Assembly (NCBI GenBank): GCA_964490325.1 | Contig: CAZBBX010000019.1 | Coordinates: forward strand, 1 to 41,917 | Source of the DNA: DAOPJM01 sp964490325 | GTDB lineage: Bacteria; Bacillota; Clostridia; Christensenellales; CAG-138 | Direction: 5' to 3' | DNA length: 41,917 bases | In this document: one piece after another, positions 24,822-32,688 of the stretch | Numbering within the stretch: position 1 is the stretch's first letter | How the letters are laid out: each line of letters begins with the position of its first letter | The notes under the pieces: model-generated | Seen by the model: only the letters and a program-made list of their open reading frames with translations | What the model was told of the DNA's origin: nothing | Database searches by the model: none | Made by a program: the position numbers and the translations under genes

Positions 24822-27338
24822 ATGTTCCGAAAAAGACCCTTTTACATCGTTTTACTGGTGCTGTTCTCCCTGCTGCTGCTTGCGTCCGTCCTTGTGTACG
24901 CGCTCGTACCGAGCAACGGGACGGTGAGCGGCGGAACGGCGGGGGAGCTGCCCTCGTTTTCCGAAGGCGACACCTCCTTTGAGGGCGTGGCGCCCCTTTC
25001 CACGCCTGCTTCCGACACAACGGACGGCACGACCGACGACACGGCGGGCTTTACCCGTCCCGATGCGTCCTTTGATCCGAACAGCTCCGGGAGCGGCTTT
25101 CCCGTGAGCGGGGACTTTCCCACTGCCGCAACAAGTAAAAGCGGCTCCCTTGCCGTGCTCATGGCGCTGCGGCCGTACTGCCTGTACAGCGGCGGCTTCA
25201 GCCTGCTCATGATCGCCTTTTGCATCGTCATGCTCGTCTTGATCGGCAAACGGCTCCGCAGGGAAAGGGCGGCGGCCGCGTCCTTTGAGGACGACGACGA
25301 GCCGCAAAAGAAGCGCGTCAAGCTTTGGCCGGGCGTGCTCTGCCTGTTCCTCGCGATGGTGTTGCTCTTTGCCCTGTTTTCGGGGGAAAGCTCCCTGAGC
25401 AGCTCCGTGCAGGCGGTGGAAACCCTGCAAAGCGGACAGGCGCAGCTTGGCACCATCGAGACCCTTTTGACCGCCACGGGGATGCTTGCAGAAGAAGACG
25501 GGGTCGACGTGACCCTGCCCGCTTCGGTGGACGTGGAGGCCTACCTTGTTCAAAACGGGGATTGCGTGGAGGCGGGGCAGGCCGTTTGCACGGTGGACAC
25601 AGCCTCCGTTTTGAGCGCCATTGCCCTTTTGACACAGACCATGGACGCGCTGGACGAGCAGATCGCTTCCGCTGCGGACGATACCATCGCCTCCACCGTC
25701 ACCGCCAAGTCGGCGGGACGCGTGAAGGTCGTATATGCCGAAGCGGGAGACGCCGTTTCGGAGCGGATGCAGGAGCAGGGAGCGCTGCTGCTGCTGTCGC
25801 TGGACGGCTATATGGCGGTGCAGCTTCCCGTGGGGGAGGACTGCTCCCGCGAGGACGCGGTCATGGTGCGGCTGTCCGACGGTACGGAGCTTGCGGGACG
25901 CGTGTCGGATGTGACGGACGGCGTTGCGACCGTTGTCTTGAGCGATGTGGGCACGCGGTACGGCGACACGGTCACCGTCCTTTCGGAGGACGGAACGCCG
26001 CTTGGCGAGGGTACGCTGTACATCCACAGCGAGCTGAAGATCACGGGCTTTACCGGCACGGTGCTGAAGGTCTGCGTGGCGGAGGAGAGCGTCGTAAAGG
26101 CAGGCGCCACCCTTATGACGCTTACGGACACGGCGTATGCCGCGGCCTATGAGACCCTCCTTAATCAGCGCACGGACTATGAAGCGGAGCTGACGCGGCT
26201 CTTTGCGCTGTATCAAAGCGGCTGCGTGTACACGGAGACGGCGGGCGTGGTGTCGAGCGTTCCCGACGACGCCGTCTTTACCACGCTGTCGGCGGCGGAC
26301 GGCCTGAACGTGCGCCTATTAGCAAACGCTCCCGTGGAGGAGGAGAGCGGGCTTGCCTGCTACCTTGCCTCCGTCACTGGGGTGAACGGGAACGCGCTGG
26401 AGCTTTTGGCGGCAAGCCAAGCAGTCACGGTCGCGGACTATGCAGACCTTGGCGGTGTTGCGGCGTCGCTCACGGCGGCAGGCAGCTATACCCTGCCCGA
26501 CGCTGTGGCGCTGTACCTGTATAAAAACGGCTGGACGACGGTCACGGCGGCCGAGATCCAAACGGGCGACCTGCTGCTCTTTGCCTTTGATTCGGGCGGG
26601 ACGCTGCAGTTTGTGATCGTGGAGCATACGGCGGCAAGCGTGACAGCCACGCCTGCGCCCACCGCCACCCCCGCGCCCACAGCGACGCCTCTGCCCTCCG
26701 CAGGGGATGAAAGCGAAGCCTCGGCAAGCCCCGACGCCTCCTCCCTGCCAAGCGGCGGCGGAACGAGCGGCGGGGGAGGCATGAGCTTTGGCGGTTCAAC
26801 CGGCAGCGGCAGCAGCGCACAGGTGCAAAGCTATACCCTTCAGGACAGCACGGCGCTCACGGTCACGCCGCAAAACGAGCTGCTTATCGAGGCGACGATA
26901 GACGAGCTGGACGTGCTGCTGCTTGCGGTGGGGCAGACGGTCGAGGTGCTGCCTGACGCGCTTGGCGGACAGAGCTTCACGGGAACGGTCAGCGCCATCG
27001 GCAGCGTCGGCACCAACGAGGGCGGCAACAGCAAATTCAGCTTCACCGTGACCCTTGCGCGAGCCGATACGCTGCTTGTGGGCATGAACGCGGCGCTGTA
27101 TATCTCGCTTGGAACGAGCGAGGCGCTGCTCATTCCCGAAACGGCGCTGAATGAATCGGCAGAGGGCGTGTATGTCTATACAAGCTACGATGAAAAGAGC
27201 GGCGAGCTGAACGATCCCGTCTTTGTCACGACGGGTCTGTCCGACGGCGAGAACGTGCAGATCCTTACGGGGCTTGCCGAAGGCGACAGCTACTACTGCT
27301 TCTATGCCGATTCCGTGACCTACGACACGGCGGAGTAG
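24822..27338 (+). CDS. Enlarged second MacA-like adaptor with three membrane segments
   Basis: An 838-residue paralogue of the 21299 adaptor. Residues 1-190 are new: membrane segments at ~7-29, ~123-143 and ~169-187, with a Ser/Thr/Gly/Asp-rich outer loop (31-110) and a charged inner loop (145-167). From ~200 on it aligns with the first adaptor (LTATGMLAEEDGVDVTLPAS; ADDTIASTVTAKSAGRVKV; LGEGTLYIHSELKITGFTGT). About 180 extra residues (~465-645) are inserted before a Pro/Thr/Ala linker and a Gly/Ser-rich run. The C-terminal part (ENVQILTGLAEGDSYYC) again matches adaptors. It follows the permease by 12 bases behind AAGGAGG, so it belongs to the operon. Two unequal adaptors for one transporter are odd; they could form a mixed assembly or serve different states. 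Confidence 0.87.
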   Translation: MFRKRPFYIVLLVLFSLLLLASVLVYALVPSNGTVSGGTAGELPSFSEGDTSFEGVAPLSTPASDTTDGTTDDTAGFTRPDASFDPNSSGSGFPVSGDFPTAATSKSGSLAVLMALRPYCLYSGGFSLLMIAFCIVMLVLIGKRLRRERAAAASFEDDDEPQKKRVKLWPGVLCLFLAMVLLFALFSGESSLSSSVQAVETLQSGQAQLGTIETLLTATGMLAEEDGVDVTLPASVDVEAYLVQNGDCVEAGQAVCTVDTASVLSAIALLTQTMDALDEQIASAADDTIASTVTAKSAGRVKVVYAEAGDAVSERMQEQGALLLLSLDGYMAVQLPVGEDCSREDAVMVRLSDGTELAGRVSDVTDGVATVVLSDVGTRYGDTVTVLSEDGTPLGEGTLYIHSELKITGFTGTVLKVCVAEESVVKAGATLMTLTDTAYAAAYETLLNQRTDYEAELTRLFALYQSGCVYTETAGVVSSVPDDAVFTTLSAADGLNVRLLANAPVEEESGLACYLASVTGVNGNALELLAASQAVTVADYADLGGVAASLTAAGSYTLPDAVALYLYKNGWTTVTAAEIQTGDLLLFAFDSGGTLQFVIVEHTAASVTATPAPTATPAPTATPLPSAGDESEASASPDASSLPSGGGTSGGGGMSFGGSTGSGSSAQVQSYTLQDSTALTVTPQNELLIEATIDELDVLLLAVGQTVEVLPDALGGQSFTGTVSAIGSVGTNEGGNSKFSFTVTLARADTLLVGMNAALYISLGTSEALLIPETALNESAEGVYVYTSYDEKSGELNDPVFVTTGLSDGENVQILTGLAEGDSYYCFYADSVTYDTAE

Positions 27339-27373
27339 TATCCGCCCGCAGAGTCGCGAGTAAGAGCGAACAG

Positions 27374-27401
27374 GGAACAGTGGACAGTGGACAGGGAACA
27401 G
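27374..27401 (+). repeat. Short tandem repeat (7-base unit ACAGTGG and variants)
   Basis: GGAACAGTGGACAGTGGACAG and following bases: three to four copies of a 7-base unit just after the adaptor gene, opening the 374-base non-coding stretch 27339-27712. Confidence 0.5.
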
Positions 27402-27403
27402 TT

Positions 27404-27516
27404 CAGGATGCTTTGCGGAGCAAAGCTACCTGAATTAAGCGTGTCTTGCGTGCAGGACACGCTTTGCATCCTGTTGCGCCATAAGCGCAACACATCACGG
27501 CAGACGAAGGTCTGCC
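27404..27516. repeat. Cluster of nested hairpins
   Basis: An outer stem CAGGATGC/GCATCCTG (27404-27411 with 27466-27473) encloses two hairpins: GCTTTGC-GGA-GCAAAGC (27410-27426) and GCGTGTC/GACACGC (27439-27462). Two more follow directly: GTTGCGC-CATAA-GCGCAAC (27473-27491) and GGCAGAC-GAAG-GTCTGCC (27499-27516). No frame through it looks coding. Confidence 0.65.
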
Positions 27517-27557
27517 GCATCATGTCGCCAACGGCGGTGCATCATTTCCGTCCGCAC

Positions 27558-27587
27558 GGCGGGCGGATGGTATCCGCCCCTACAGAT
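27558..27587 (+). repeat. 30-base palindromic direct repeat, copy 1
   Basis: Contains GGGCGGAT-GGT-ATCCGCCC, a perfect 8-bp hairpin, followed by CCTACAGAT-type flank. Identical over 30 bases to copy 2 at 27615. It looks like a dispersed intergenic palindrome. Confidence 0.75.
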
Positions 27588-27614
27588 GCGGGGGAAAGAC
27601 GGTTGCGCGGACAA

Positions 27615-27644
27615 GGCGGGCGGATGGTATCCGCCCCTACAGAT
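27615..27644 (+). repeat. 30-base palindromic direct repeat, copy 2
   Basis: Exact second copy of the element at 27558, starting 57 bases further on. Confidence 0.75.
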
Positions 27645-27659
27645 CTCGGTAAGGTCGTG

Positions 27660-27698
27660 CAAAAAAAGAGGAAGCGGCGCGTTTGCCGTTTCCTCTTT
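27660..27698 (-). terminator. Terminator of the iolB-iolD-iolG operon
   Basis: On the minus strand, a 14-bp stem (AAAGAGGAAACGGC paired with GCCGCTTCCTCTTT, one G-U pair) with a 6-base loop, followed by T residues, 15 bases after the iolG stop. Confidence 0.85.
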
Positions 27699-27712
27699 TG
27701 GGTTTTTGCTTC

Positions 27713-28714
27713 TCAGACCTTGACGGGCAGACCCGTTTCGAGCGACTTTTGCGCGGCACGGGCGATAAGGATGGGCTTTAGGCCGTCCGTGGCGCTCACG
27801 AGCGTGTCATGGTCGTAGCGGATGGCGTCCGCAAAGCCTGCGACCTCCTCAATGAACGCCTCGTTGTAGCGCTCCAAGAAGAAGTACAGCGGCTTTTCCT
27901 TGGTCACCGCCTCGGCGGTGTACAGGGTAGTCAGGCTGGGCGTCTCGTTGTCGGCGGTCAGACAGCCCTTGGAGCCGAAGATCTCCACGCGCTGGTCGTA
28001 GCCGTACACGGCCTTCCTGCTGTTGTTGATGGTGCCGATCGCACCGTTTGCAAACTTCAGCGACACGATGGCGGTGTCCACATCCCCCGCTTCCCCAATG
28101 GCGGGGTCGATGAGCACGGCGCCGTTTGCGTAGACCTCGGTGACGTCGCTGCCCGACAGGTAGCGCACCATGTCAAAGTCGTGGATCATCATGTCGAAGA
28201 AGATGCCGCCCGAATTCTTGACGTAGCCTGCGAGTGGCGGCTCCGGGTCGCGGGATGTGACCATGACGATCTGCGGGTCGCCGATGTCGCCCGCCGCGAC
28301 AAGCTCCCGCACCCTGCGGAAGTTGCGGTCGAAGCGGCGGTTGAAGCCCACTTGGAACTTGACGCCTTTCTCCTTGACCGCATCGATGATCTGTTGGATC
28401 TTCGCAATGTCGAAATCGATGGGCTTTTCGCAGAACACATGCTTGCCTGCCTTGACCGCCGCAAGTGCGATCTCGGCGTGGGTGGTCGTGGAGGAGCAGA
28501 CGAACACCGCATCGATGGCGGGATCCGCTATAAGCTCCCGATAGTCGTCATACACCTTTTCGATGCCCCACTTCTCCGCCAGCGCCTCCGCATTTTGGCG
28601 CAGCACGTCGGTCACGCCGACCACCTTGACCCCGGGTACGCGGGTCATCAGGTTGTTCGTGTGCAGCTTGCCGATGCGTCCCGCACCGACCATGCCGATC
28701 TTGATCGTTTCCAT
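27713..28714 (-). CDS. iolG: myo-Inositol 2-dehydrogenase
   Basis: A 333-residue Gfo/Idh/MocA oxidoreductase that oxidises myo-inositol to scyllo-inosose with NAD+, the first step of inositol catabolism. The Rossmann motif is GMVGAGRIGKLH (7-18), the catalytic lysine is Lys97 in CEKPID, and the substrate Asp and His are in GGIFFDMMIHDFDM (Asp174, His178), matching the characterised Bacillus enzyme pattern. AAGGAG precedes ATG 28714. It is the last gene of the minus-strand iolB-iolD-iolG operon, which supports the specific assignment over other sugar dehydrogenases of the family. Confidence 0.94.
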   Translation of the reverse strand: METIKIGMVGAGRIGKLHTNNLMTRVPGVKVVGVTDVLRQNAEALAEKWGIEKVYDDYRELIADPAIDAVFVCSSTTTHAEIALAAVKAGKHVFCEKPIDFDIAKIQQIIDAVKEKGVKFQVGFNRRFDRNFRRVRELVAAGDIGDPQIVMVTSRDPEPPLAGYVKNSGGIFFDMMIHDFDMVRYLSGSDVTEVYANGAVLIDPAIGEAGDVDTAIVSLKFANGAIGTINNSRKAVYGYDQRVEIFGSKGCLTADNETPSLTTLYTAEAVTKEKPLYFFLERYNEAFIEEVAGFADAIRYDHDTLVSATDGLKPILIARAAQKSLETGLPVKV

Positions 28715-28774
28715 AGTATCTCCTTTTGATGGTATCAGTTGTAACGCCGTGTAAGCGGCGGCAGCTTTTATGAG

Positions 28775-30706
28775 TTAATAGCGGCGCGCCTCGGTCAAGT
28801 GCGCCTCTAACTCGCGGCGGGCTGCGCGGACGCCCTCCCGCTCGCTGACCTCGGGCGAACCGACACGCCACCAGCTGTCATAGCCCTCCGTCATGGTCTT
28901 GGGCGGGGTCTTGATGTCGAACAGCACGGGCCGCGTCTCGCTCTTGGCGTCCATGAGCGCGGCAACAAGCTCCTCGTCCGTGCGGATGCGGTACGCCTTG
29001 CAGCCGTAGGCCTCCGCCACGCCCGCATAATCGACGCCCACAAAGCGTCCCCCATGCGAAAGCCGTCCGCCCTCGCCGCGGAAGCGCAGCTCGGTGCACA
29101 TGGTGTCGTTGCCCTGCCCCACCTGCAGATTGTTGATGCAGCCGAAGCTTTCGTTGTCAAAGAGGACGACATTGATCTTCACGCCCTCCTGCACGGCGGT
29201 TATCAGCTCGCTGTGCAGCATGTTGAAGCTGCCGTCGCCCACCATGGCGTAGACCTCGCGTCCCTCGCCCACGGCAAGCTTGGCGCCCAAGGCGCCTGCG
29301 ATCTCGTAGCCCATGCAGGAGTAGCCGTACTCCATGTTGTAGGTCTCGGCCGTGTGTGCGCGCCACATGCGCTGCAGATCGCCGGGCAGACTGCCCGACG
29401 CACCCACGATCACCGCGTCAGCATCGATCTTTTCGTTGATGAGCGCCACGGCGCGGGTCTGACACAGCACGCTGCCGAACTGCTCGGCAAAGGCCTGCGC
29501 GCTCTGCGCGTTGGCGTCCTTCACCTCAGGCGGCACCCCCTTTGTAAGGGTCTCCTTCGCCAAGCGCGTGTACTCCCTGTCCCACGCCGACCGCGCCGCC
29601 TCGATGCGTCCGCCCCAGTCGGCCTTGTAGCCCTCCAAGGCCTCGCCAAGCGCCGTAAGCCCCTCCCTTGCGTCCGCCAAGACGGAAAAACCGTCCAGCT
29701 TGCGCACATGGAAGTTGGAAACGTTGAGGTTGACGAACTTGGCTTCCTCGCCAAACAGCCACTTGGAGGAGGTGGTAAAGTCGGTATAGCGTGTGCCCAC
29801 GCCGATGATAAGGTCGGCCTCATGCGCAAGCTCGTTGGCGGCGGAGCAACCCGTCACGCCGATGCCGCCCAGATTGAGCGAATGCGACCACACAACGGCA
29901 CTCTTGCCCGCCTGCGTCTCGCCAAAGGGGATGGAGAAGCGTTCCGCAAACAGGCGAAAGGCCTCCTGCGCACCTGAATAGCGCACGCCGCCGCCGCAGA
30001 TGAGCAGGGGGCGCTTGGCGGCGCGGATGCGTGCCGCGGCAAGCTCAACAGCCTCGGCCGCTGCGGGACGGCGCTCGAAATACCACAGCCGCTTTTCAAA
30101 GAAGGAGAGGGGGTAGTCGTAAGCCTCCCCCTGCACATCCTGCGGCAGGGCAAGGCAGACCGCGCCCGTGTCGGCGGGGTCGGTCAGCACACGGAAGGCG
30201 GAGATCGCCGCGCTCATGAGCTGTTCGGGTCTGTTGATGCGGTCAAAGTAGCGGCAGACGGGACGGAAGGCGTCGTTGGTGGAGATGCTCAAGCTGTCCG
30301 TCTGCTCGATCTGCTGCAAAACGGGATCGGGCTGCCGCGATGCGTACACGTCCCCCGGCAGCACCAAAAGCGGAATGTTGTTGGCGGTCGCGTTGGCGCA
30401 GGCCGTCACCATGTTCGCCGCACCGGGACCTACGGAGGAGGTGCAGCAGAAGATCTGCCTTCTGAGGCTCTGCTTGGCAAACGCCATTGCCGCCTGCGCC
30501 ATGCCCTGCTCGTTCTTGCCCTGATACAGCTCCAGCCTGTGACATTCCTGCTGCACGGCCTGCCCCAGTCCCACCACGTTGCCGTGACCCGGCAGCATGA
30601 AGATGCCGCGCACGAAGGGCTTTTCTTCGCCGTCAAAGGAGAGGTACTGCGCCTCTAAAAAGCGGATGAGCGCCTGCGCCATGGTCAGGCGAACGGTCTT
30701 TATCAT
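28775..30706 (-). CDS. iolD: 3D-(3,5/4)-trihydroxycyclohexane-1,2-dione hydrolase
   Basis: A 643-residue thiamine-diphosphate enzyme that opens the ring of THcHDO to 5-deoxy-D-glucuronate. The N-terminal ThDP pyrimidine domain has the catalytic glutamate in KNEQGMAQAA and SSVGPGAANMVTACANA. The C-terminal domain has the Mg/ThDP motif MVGDGSFNMLHSELITAVQE. MPGHGNVVGLGQA near the N-terminus is typical of IolD. I chose ATG 30706, behind GGAGG six bases upstream; an in-frame ATG at 30730 lies inside the iolB end and lacks a ribosome site. It starts 10 bases after iolB stops and precedes iolG by 60 bases. Confidence 0.95.
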   Translation of the reverse strand: MIKTVRLTMAQALIRFLEAQYLSFDGEEKPFVRGIFMLPGHGNVVGLGQAVQQECHRLELYQGKNEQGMAQAAMAFAKQSLRRQIFCCTSSVGPGAANMVTACANATANNIPLLVLPGDVYASRQPDPVLQQIEQTDSLSISTNDAFRPVCRYFDRINRPEQLMSAAISAFRVLTDPADTGAVCLALPQDVQGEAYDYPLSFFEKRLWYFERRPAAAEAVELAAARIRAAKRPLLICGGGVRYSGAQEAFRLFAERFSIPFGETQAGKSAVVWSHSLNLGGIGVTGCSAANELAHEADLIIGVGTRYTDFTTSSKWLFGEEAKFVNLNVSNFHVRKLDGFSVLADAREGLTALGEALEGYKADWGGRIEAARSAWDREYTRLAKETLTKGVPPEVKDANAQSAQAFAEQFGSVLCQTRAVALINEKIDADAVIVGASGSLPGDLQRMWRAHTAETYNMEYGYSCMGYEIAGALGAKLAVGEGREVYAMVGDGSFNMLHSELITAVQEGVKINVVLFDNESFGCINNLQVGQGNDTMCTELRFRGEGGRLSHGGRFVGVDYAGVAEAYGCKAYRIRTDEELVAALMDAKSETRPVLFDIKTPPKTMTEGYDSWWRVGSPEVSEREGVRAARRELEAHLTEARRY

Positions 30707-30716
30707 GCTTGCCTCC

Positions 30717-31523
30717 TTATTGCTCCTCATTCTTGTCGTACCAAACGGCGGGGTCGGGCTTGGTCAGCCACAGATGCTCCTCGTCGTCGATGCGGGTCTT
30801 TCTCCAAGGATCGCCTTCCAAATGGCGGATGCCCCAAACGTAGCACAGCGCGTAGCCCGGCGCCGCCGCCTGCGAATGGAAGCCGTTTTCGATGACCAGC
30901 AGGCCGTTGTGCGTGGTCTTGACGATCTCGCCGTTGGCAAAGCCCGCGCCAAAGCCCTGCGGATGGTCGAAACGGTAGAAATAGACCTCCGGCTGCGGAT
31001 GGTGGTGCGGCGGATAGCTCGACCAGCGGCCGGGGAAGTTCAATACCTCGCCCAAGACCATCTTGGAGTAGGGCGCGTTGTCGTAGTCAAAAAGGGTGAT
31101 GATGTTGCGGCGCATGGTGCCGCCCAGCTCGCCGTGGGAGCCTGCGCGCTGCACCTGCACGTTCTCGGGGCTGTAGAACACGGCGGGAAACCGCGTGTCG
31201 TTGTGGGTGCGCTGCACATAGATCTCGGCATGGGTGCGCGCCTTGATGAACGCAGCCGTGCCCGCCGCCACATGCAGGCAGCTTGCCGCCTCGTCAAAGG
31301 GATCCTTGCGCGAGACCTGCGCCGTCCTGCCCGCCGCCGTCCAGTCCACGCTGCCCTCGAACAGCAGGTAGGCCGCCTCCTTGTCCGCGCTTTGATCCGT
31401 GAACTCGTCGCCCGCCTCCAATATCAGCAGGCCGACGTCCATGTCGATGTCCCGCCCCTTGCCGCTTTCACAGCTAAGATAGCTCGTGTAGCCCCTGATC
31501 GGGCGCTTGTCGCCAATGTACAT
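30717..31523 (-). CDS. iolB: 5-Deoxy-glucuronate isomerase
   Basis: A 268-residue two-cupin protein that isomerises 5-deoxy-D-glucuronate to 2-deoxy-5-keto-D-gluconate. The metal site is the run of histidines in SSYPPHHHPQPEVYFYRF with a later His (NGFHSQAAAPGYALCYVWGI). The ending, a short charged tail, is typical. It is the first gene of the minus-strand operon, 160 bases from the divergent iolE. Confidence 0.95.
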   Translation of the reverse strand: MYIGDKRPIRGYTSYLSCESGKGRDIDMDVGLLILEAGDEFTDQSADKEAAYLLFEGSVDWTAAGRTAQVSRKDPFDEAASCLHVAAGTAAFIKARTHAEIYVQRTHNDTRFPAVFYSPENVQVQRAGSHGELGGTMRRNIITLFDYDNAPYSKMVLGEVLNFPGRWSSYPPHHHPQPEVYFYRFDHPQGFGAGFANGEIVKTTHNGLLVIENGFHSQAAAPGYALCYVWGIRHLEGDPWRKTRIDDEEHLWLTKPDPAVWYDKNEEQ

Positions 31524-31578
31524 CTGCGTCCTTTCCGATGGGCAAACCCGCCCGTCGCAAAATATATCTTCTCATAAC

Positions 31579-31607
31579 ATAATAATCTTTGCAAAGTGAC
31601 TTGTCAA
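31579..31607 (-). promoter_or_regulatory. Promoter for iolB-iolD-iolG
   Basis: On the minus strand, TTGACA (31607-31602), 17 bases, TATTAT (31584-31579). Its -35 box overlaps that of the iolE promoter on the other strand. Confidence 0.7.
31588..31597. promoter_or_regulatory. Candidate operator CTTTGCAAAG
   Basis: A perfect 10-base palindrome within the spacer of the iolB promoter and just upstream of the iolE -35 box. A repressor bound here could control both iol units. The cognate regulator is not in the window. Confidence 0.4.
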
Positions 31608-31630
31608 GAATGTACCAAATATATTATAAT
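31601..31630 (+). promoter_or_regulatory. Promoter for iolE
   Basis: TTGTCA (31601-31606), 18 bases, TATAAT (31625-31630). Confidence 0.65.
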
Positions 31631-31682
31631 AACTTCACAAGATTTGGGCGGGGAACCGTCCGCAGAAATAAAGGAGTGCAGG

Positions 31683-32579
31683 ATGTTTACAAAGGACCGT
31701 GTCAAGATCGGCATTGCGCCGATCGGTTGGACGAACGATGACCTGCCCGAGCTGGGCGCGGAGAACAGCTTTGAGCAGACCATCAGCGAGATGGCGCTGG
31801 CGGGTTACGACGGCTGCGAGATAGGCAACAAGTACCCCAAGGATGCGGCTGTGCTCAAGCACAAGCTCGATGTGCGTGGCCTGAGGATCGCCTCGCGCTG
31901 GTTCAGCTCCTTCCTCATCAGCCGTCCCTATGCCGAAACGGAGCGTGCCTTTGTGTCGGAGCTGGCGTTTTTGAAGGCGCTGGGTGCGGATCGCATCAAT
32001 GTCAGCGAGCAGTCGGGCAGCATCCAGGGCAAGCAGACGCAGTCCATCTTTTCGGGCAAGCCCGTCATGGACGAACGGGAGTGGGCGCTGTTCACCACGG
32101 GGCTGAACGCGCTTGGACGCATTGCCGATGCGGAGGGCTTCAAGCTCTGCTTCCACCACCACATGGGCACGGTGGTGCAGACCGCCGCCGAGACCGACCG
32201 TATGCTGGCGTCCACCGATCCTAAGTACGTCTTCCTCTGCTACGACACGGGTCACTTCACCTTTGCAGGGGAGGATCCCGCCGAGCAGCTGAAAAAGCAT
32301 GTCTCCCGCGTGGGACACGTCCACCTCAAGGACATGCGCCTGTCGGTGGTGGAAAGGGCGCACAGGGAAAACTGGAGCTTCCTAAAGGCCGTCAGCGAGG
32401 GCGCCTTCACCGTACCCGGCGATGGCGACGTGGACTTTGCCCCCGTGTTCAAGCTCCTCTCCGACGCCAACTATGCAGGCTGGCTGCTGGTGGAAGCGGA
32501 GCAGGATCCCGCCAAGGCGAACCCCTTCGAGTACGCCAAGGCGGCACGCGCCTATATCGCCAAGCACACGGGGATATAG
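31683..32579 (+). CDS. iolE: scyllo-Inosose (2-keto-myo-inositol) dehydratase
   Basis: A 298-residue TIM-barrel enzyme that removes water from scyllo-inosose to give the trione hydrated by IolD. It begins VKIGIAPIGWTNDDLPELG, the family hallmark, and has CFHHHMGTVVQT, LCYDTGHFTFAGEDP, VGHVHLKDMR and the terminal WLLVEAEQDP; these Glu/Asp/His residues form the metal site. I chose ATG 31683 because of AAAGGAG; a longer in-frame start at 31596 would lie upstream of the -10 box. It is transcribed alone and divergent from iolB-D-G. IolC, IolJ, IolA and a transporter are absent from the window. Confidence 0.95.
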   Translation: MFTKDRVKIGIAPIGWTNDDLPELGAENSFEQTISEMALAGYDGCEIGNKYPKDAAVLKHKLDVRGLRIASRWFSSFLISRPYAETERAFVSELAFLKALGADRINVSEQSGSIQGKQTQSIFSGKPVMDEREWALFTTGLNALGRIADAEGFKLCFHHHMGTVVQTAAETDRMLASTDPKYVFLCYDTGHFTFAGEDPAEQLKKHVSRVGHVHLKDMRLSVVERAHRENWSFLKAVSEGAFTVPGDGDVDFAPVFKLLSDANYAGWLLVEAEQDPAKANPFEYAKAARAYIAKHTGI

Positions 32580-32594
32580 TGGACAGACCTAAGC

Positions 32595-32625
32595 AAAAAG
32601 CCGCGGAGGGTTTCCGCGGCTTTTT
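32595..32625. terminator. Terminator of iolE (bidirectional form)
   Basis: AAAAAGCCGCGGA, 5-base loop, TCCGCGGCTTTTT: a perfect 13-bp stem with T residues on either strand. Confidence 0.9.
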
Positions 32626-32655
32626 GATAAACGGACAAATAAAGCAGGAAAAGGC

Positions 32656-32684
32656 GGGACAGGGGGCGAACTATCTGCTATACT
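32656..32684 (+). promoter_or_regulatory. Possible promoter for the AraC/GyrI locus
   Basis: GGGACA (32656-32661), 17 bases, TATACT (32679-32684). The -35 match is weak. Confidence 0.4.
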
Positions 32685-32688
32685 GTGT

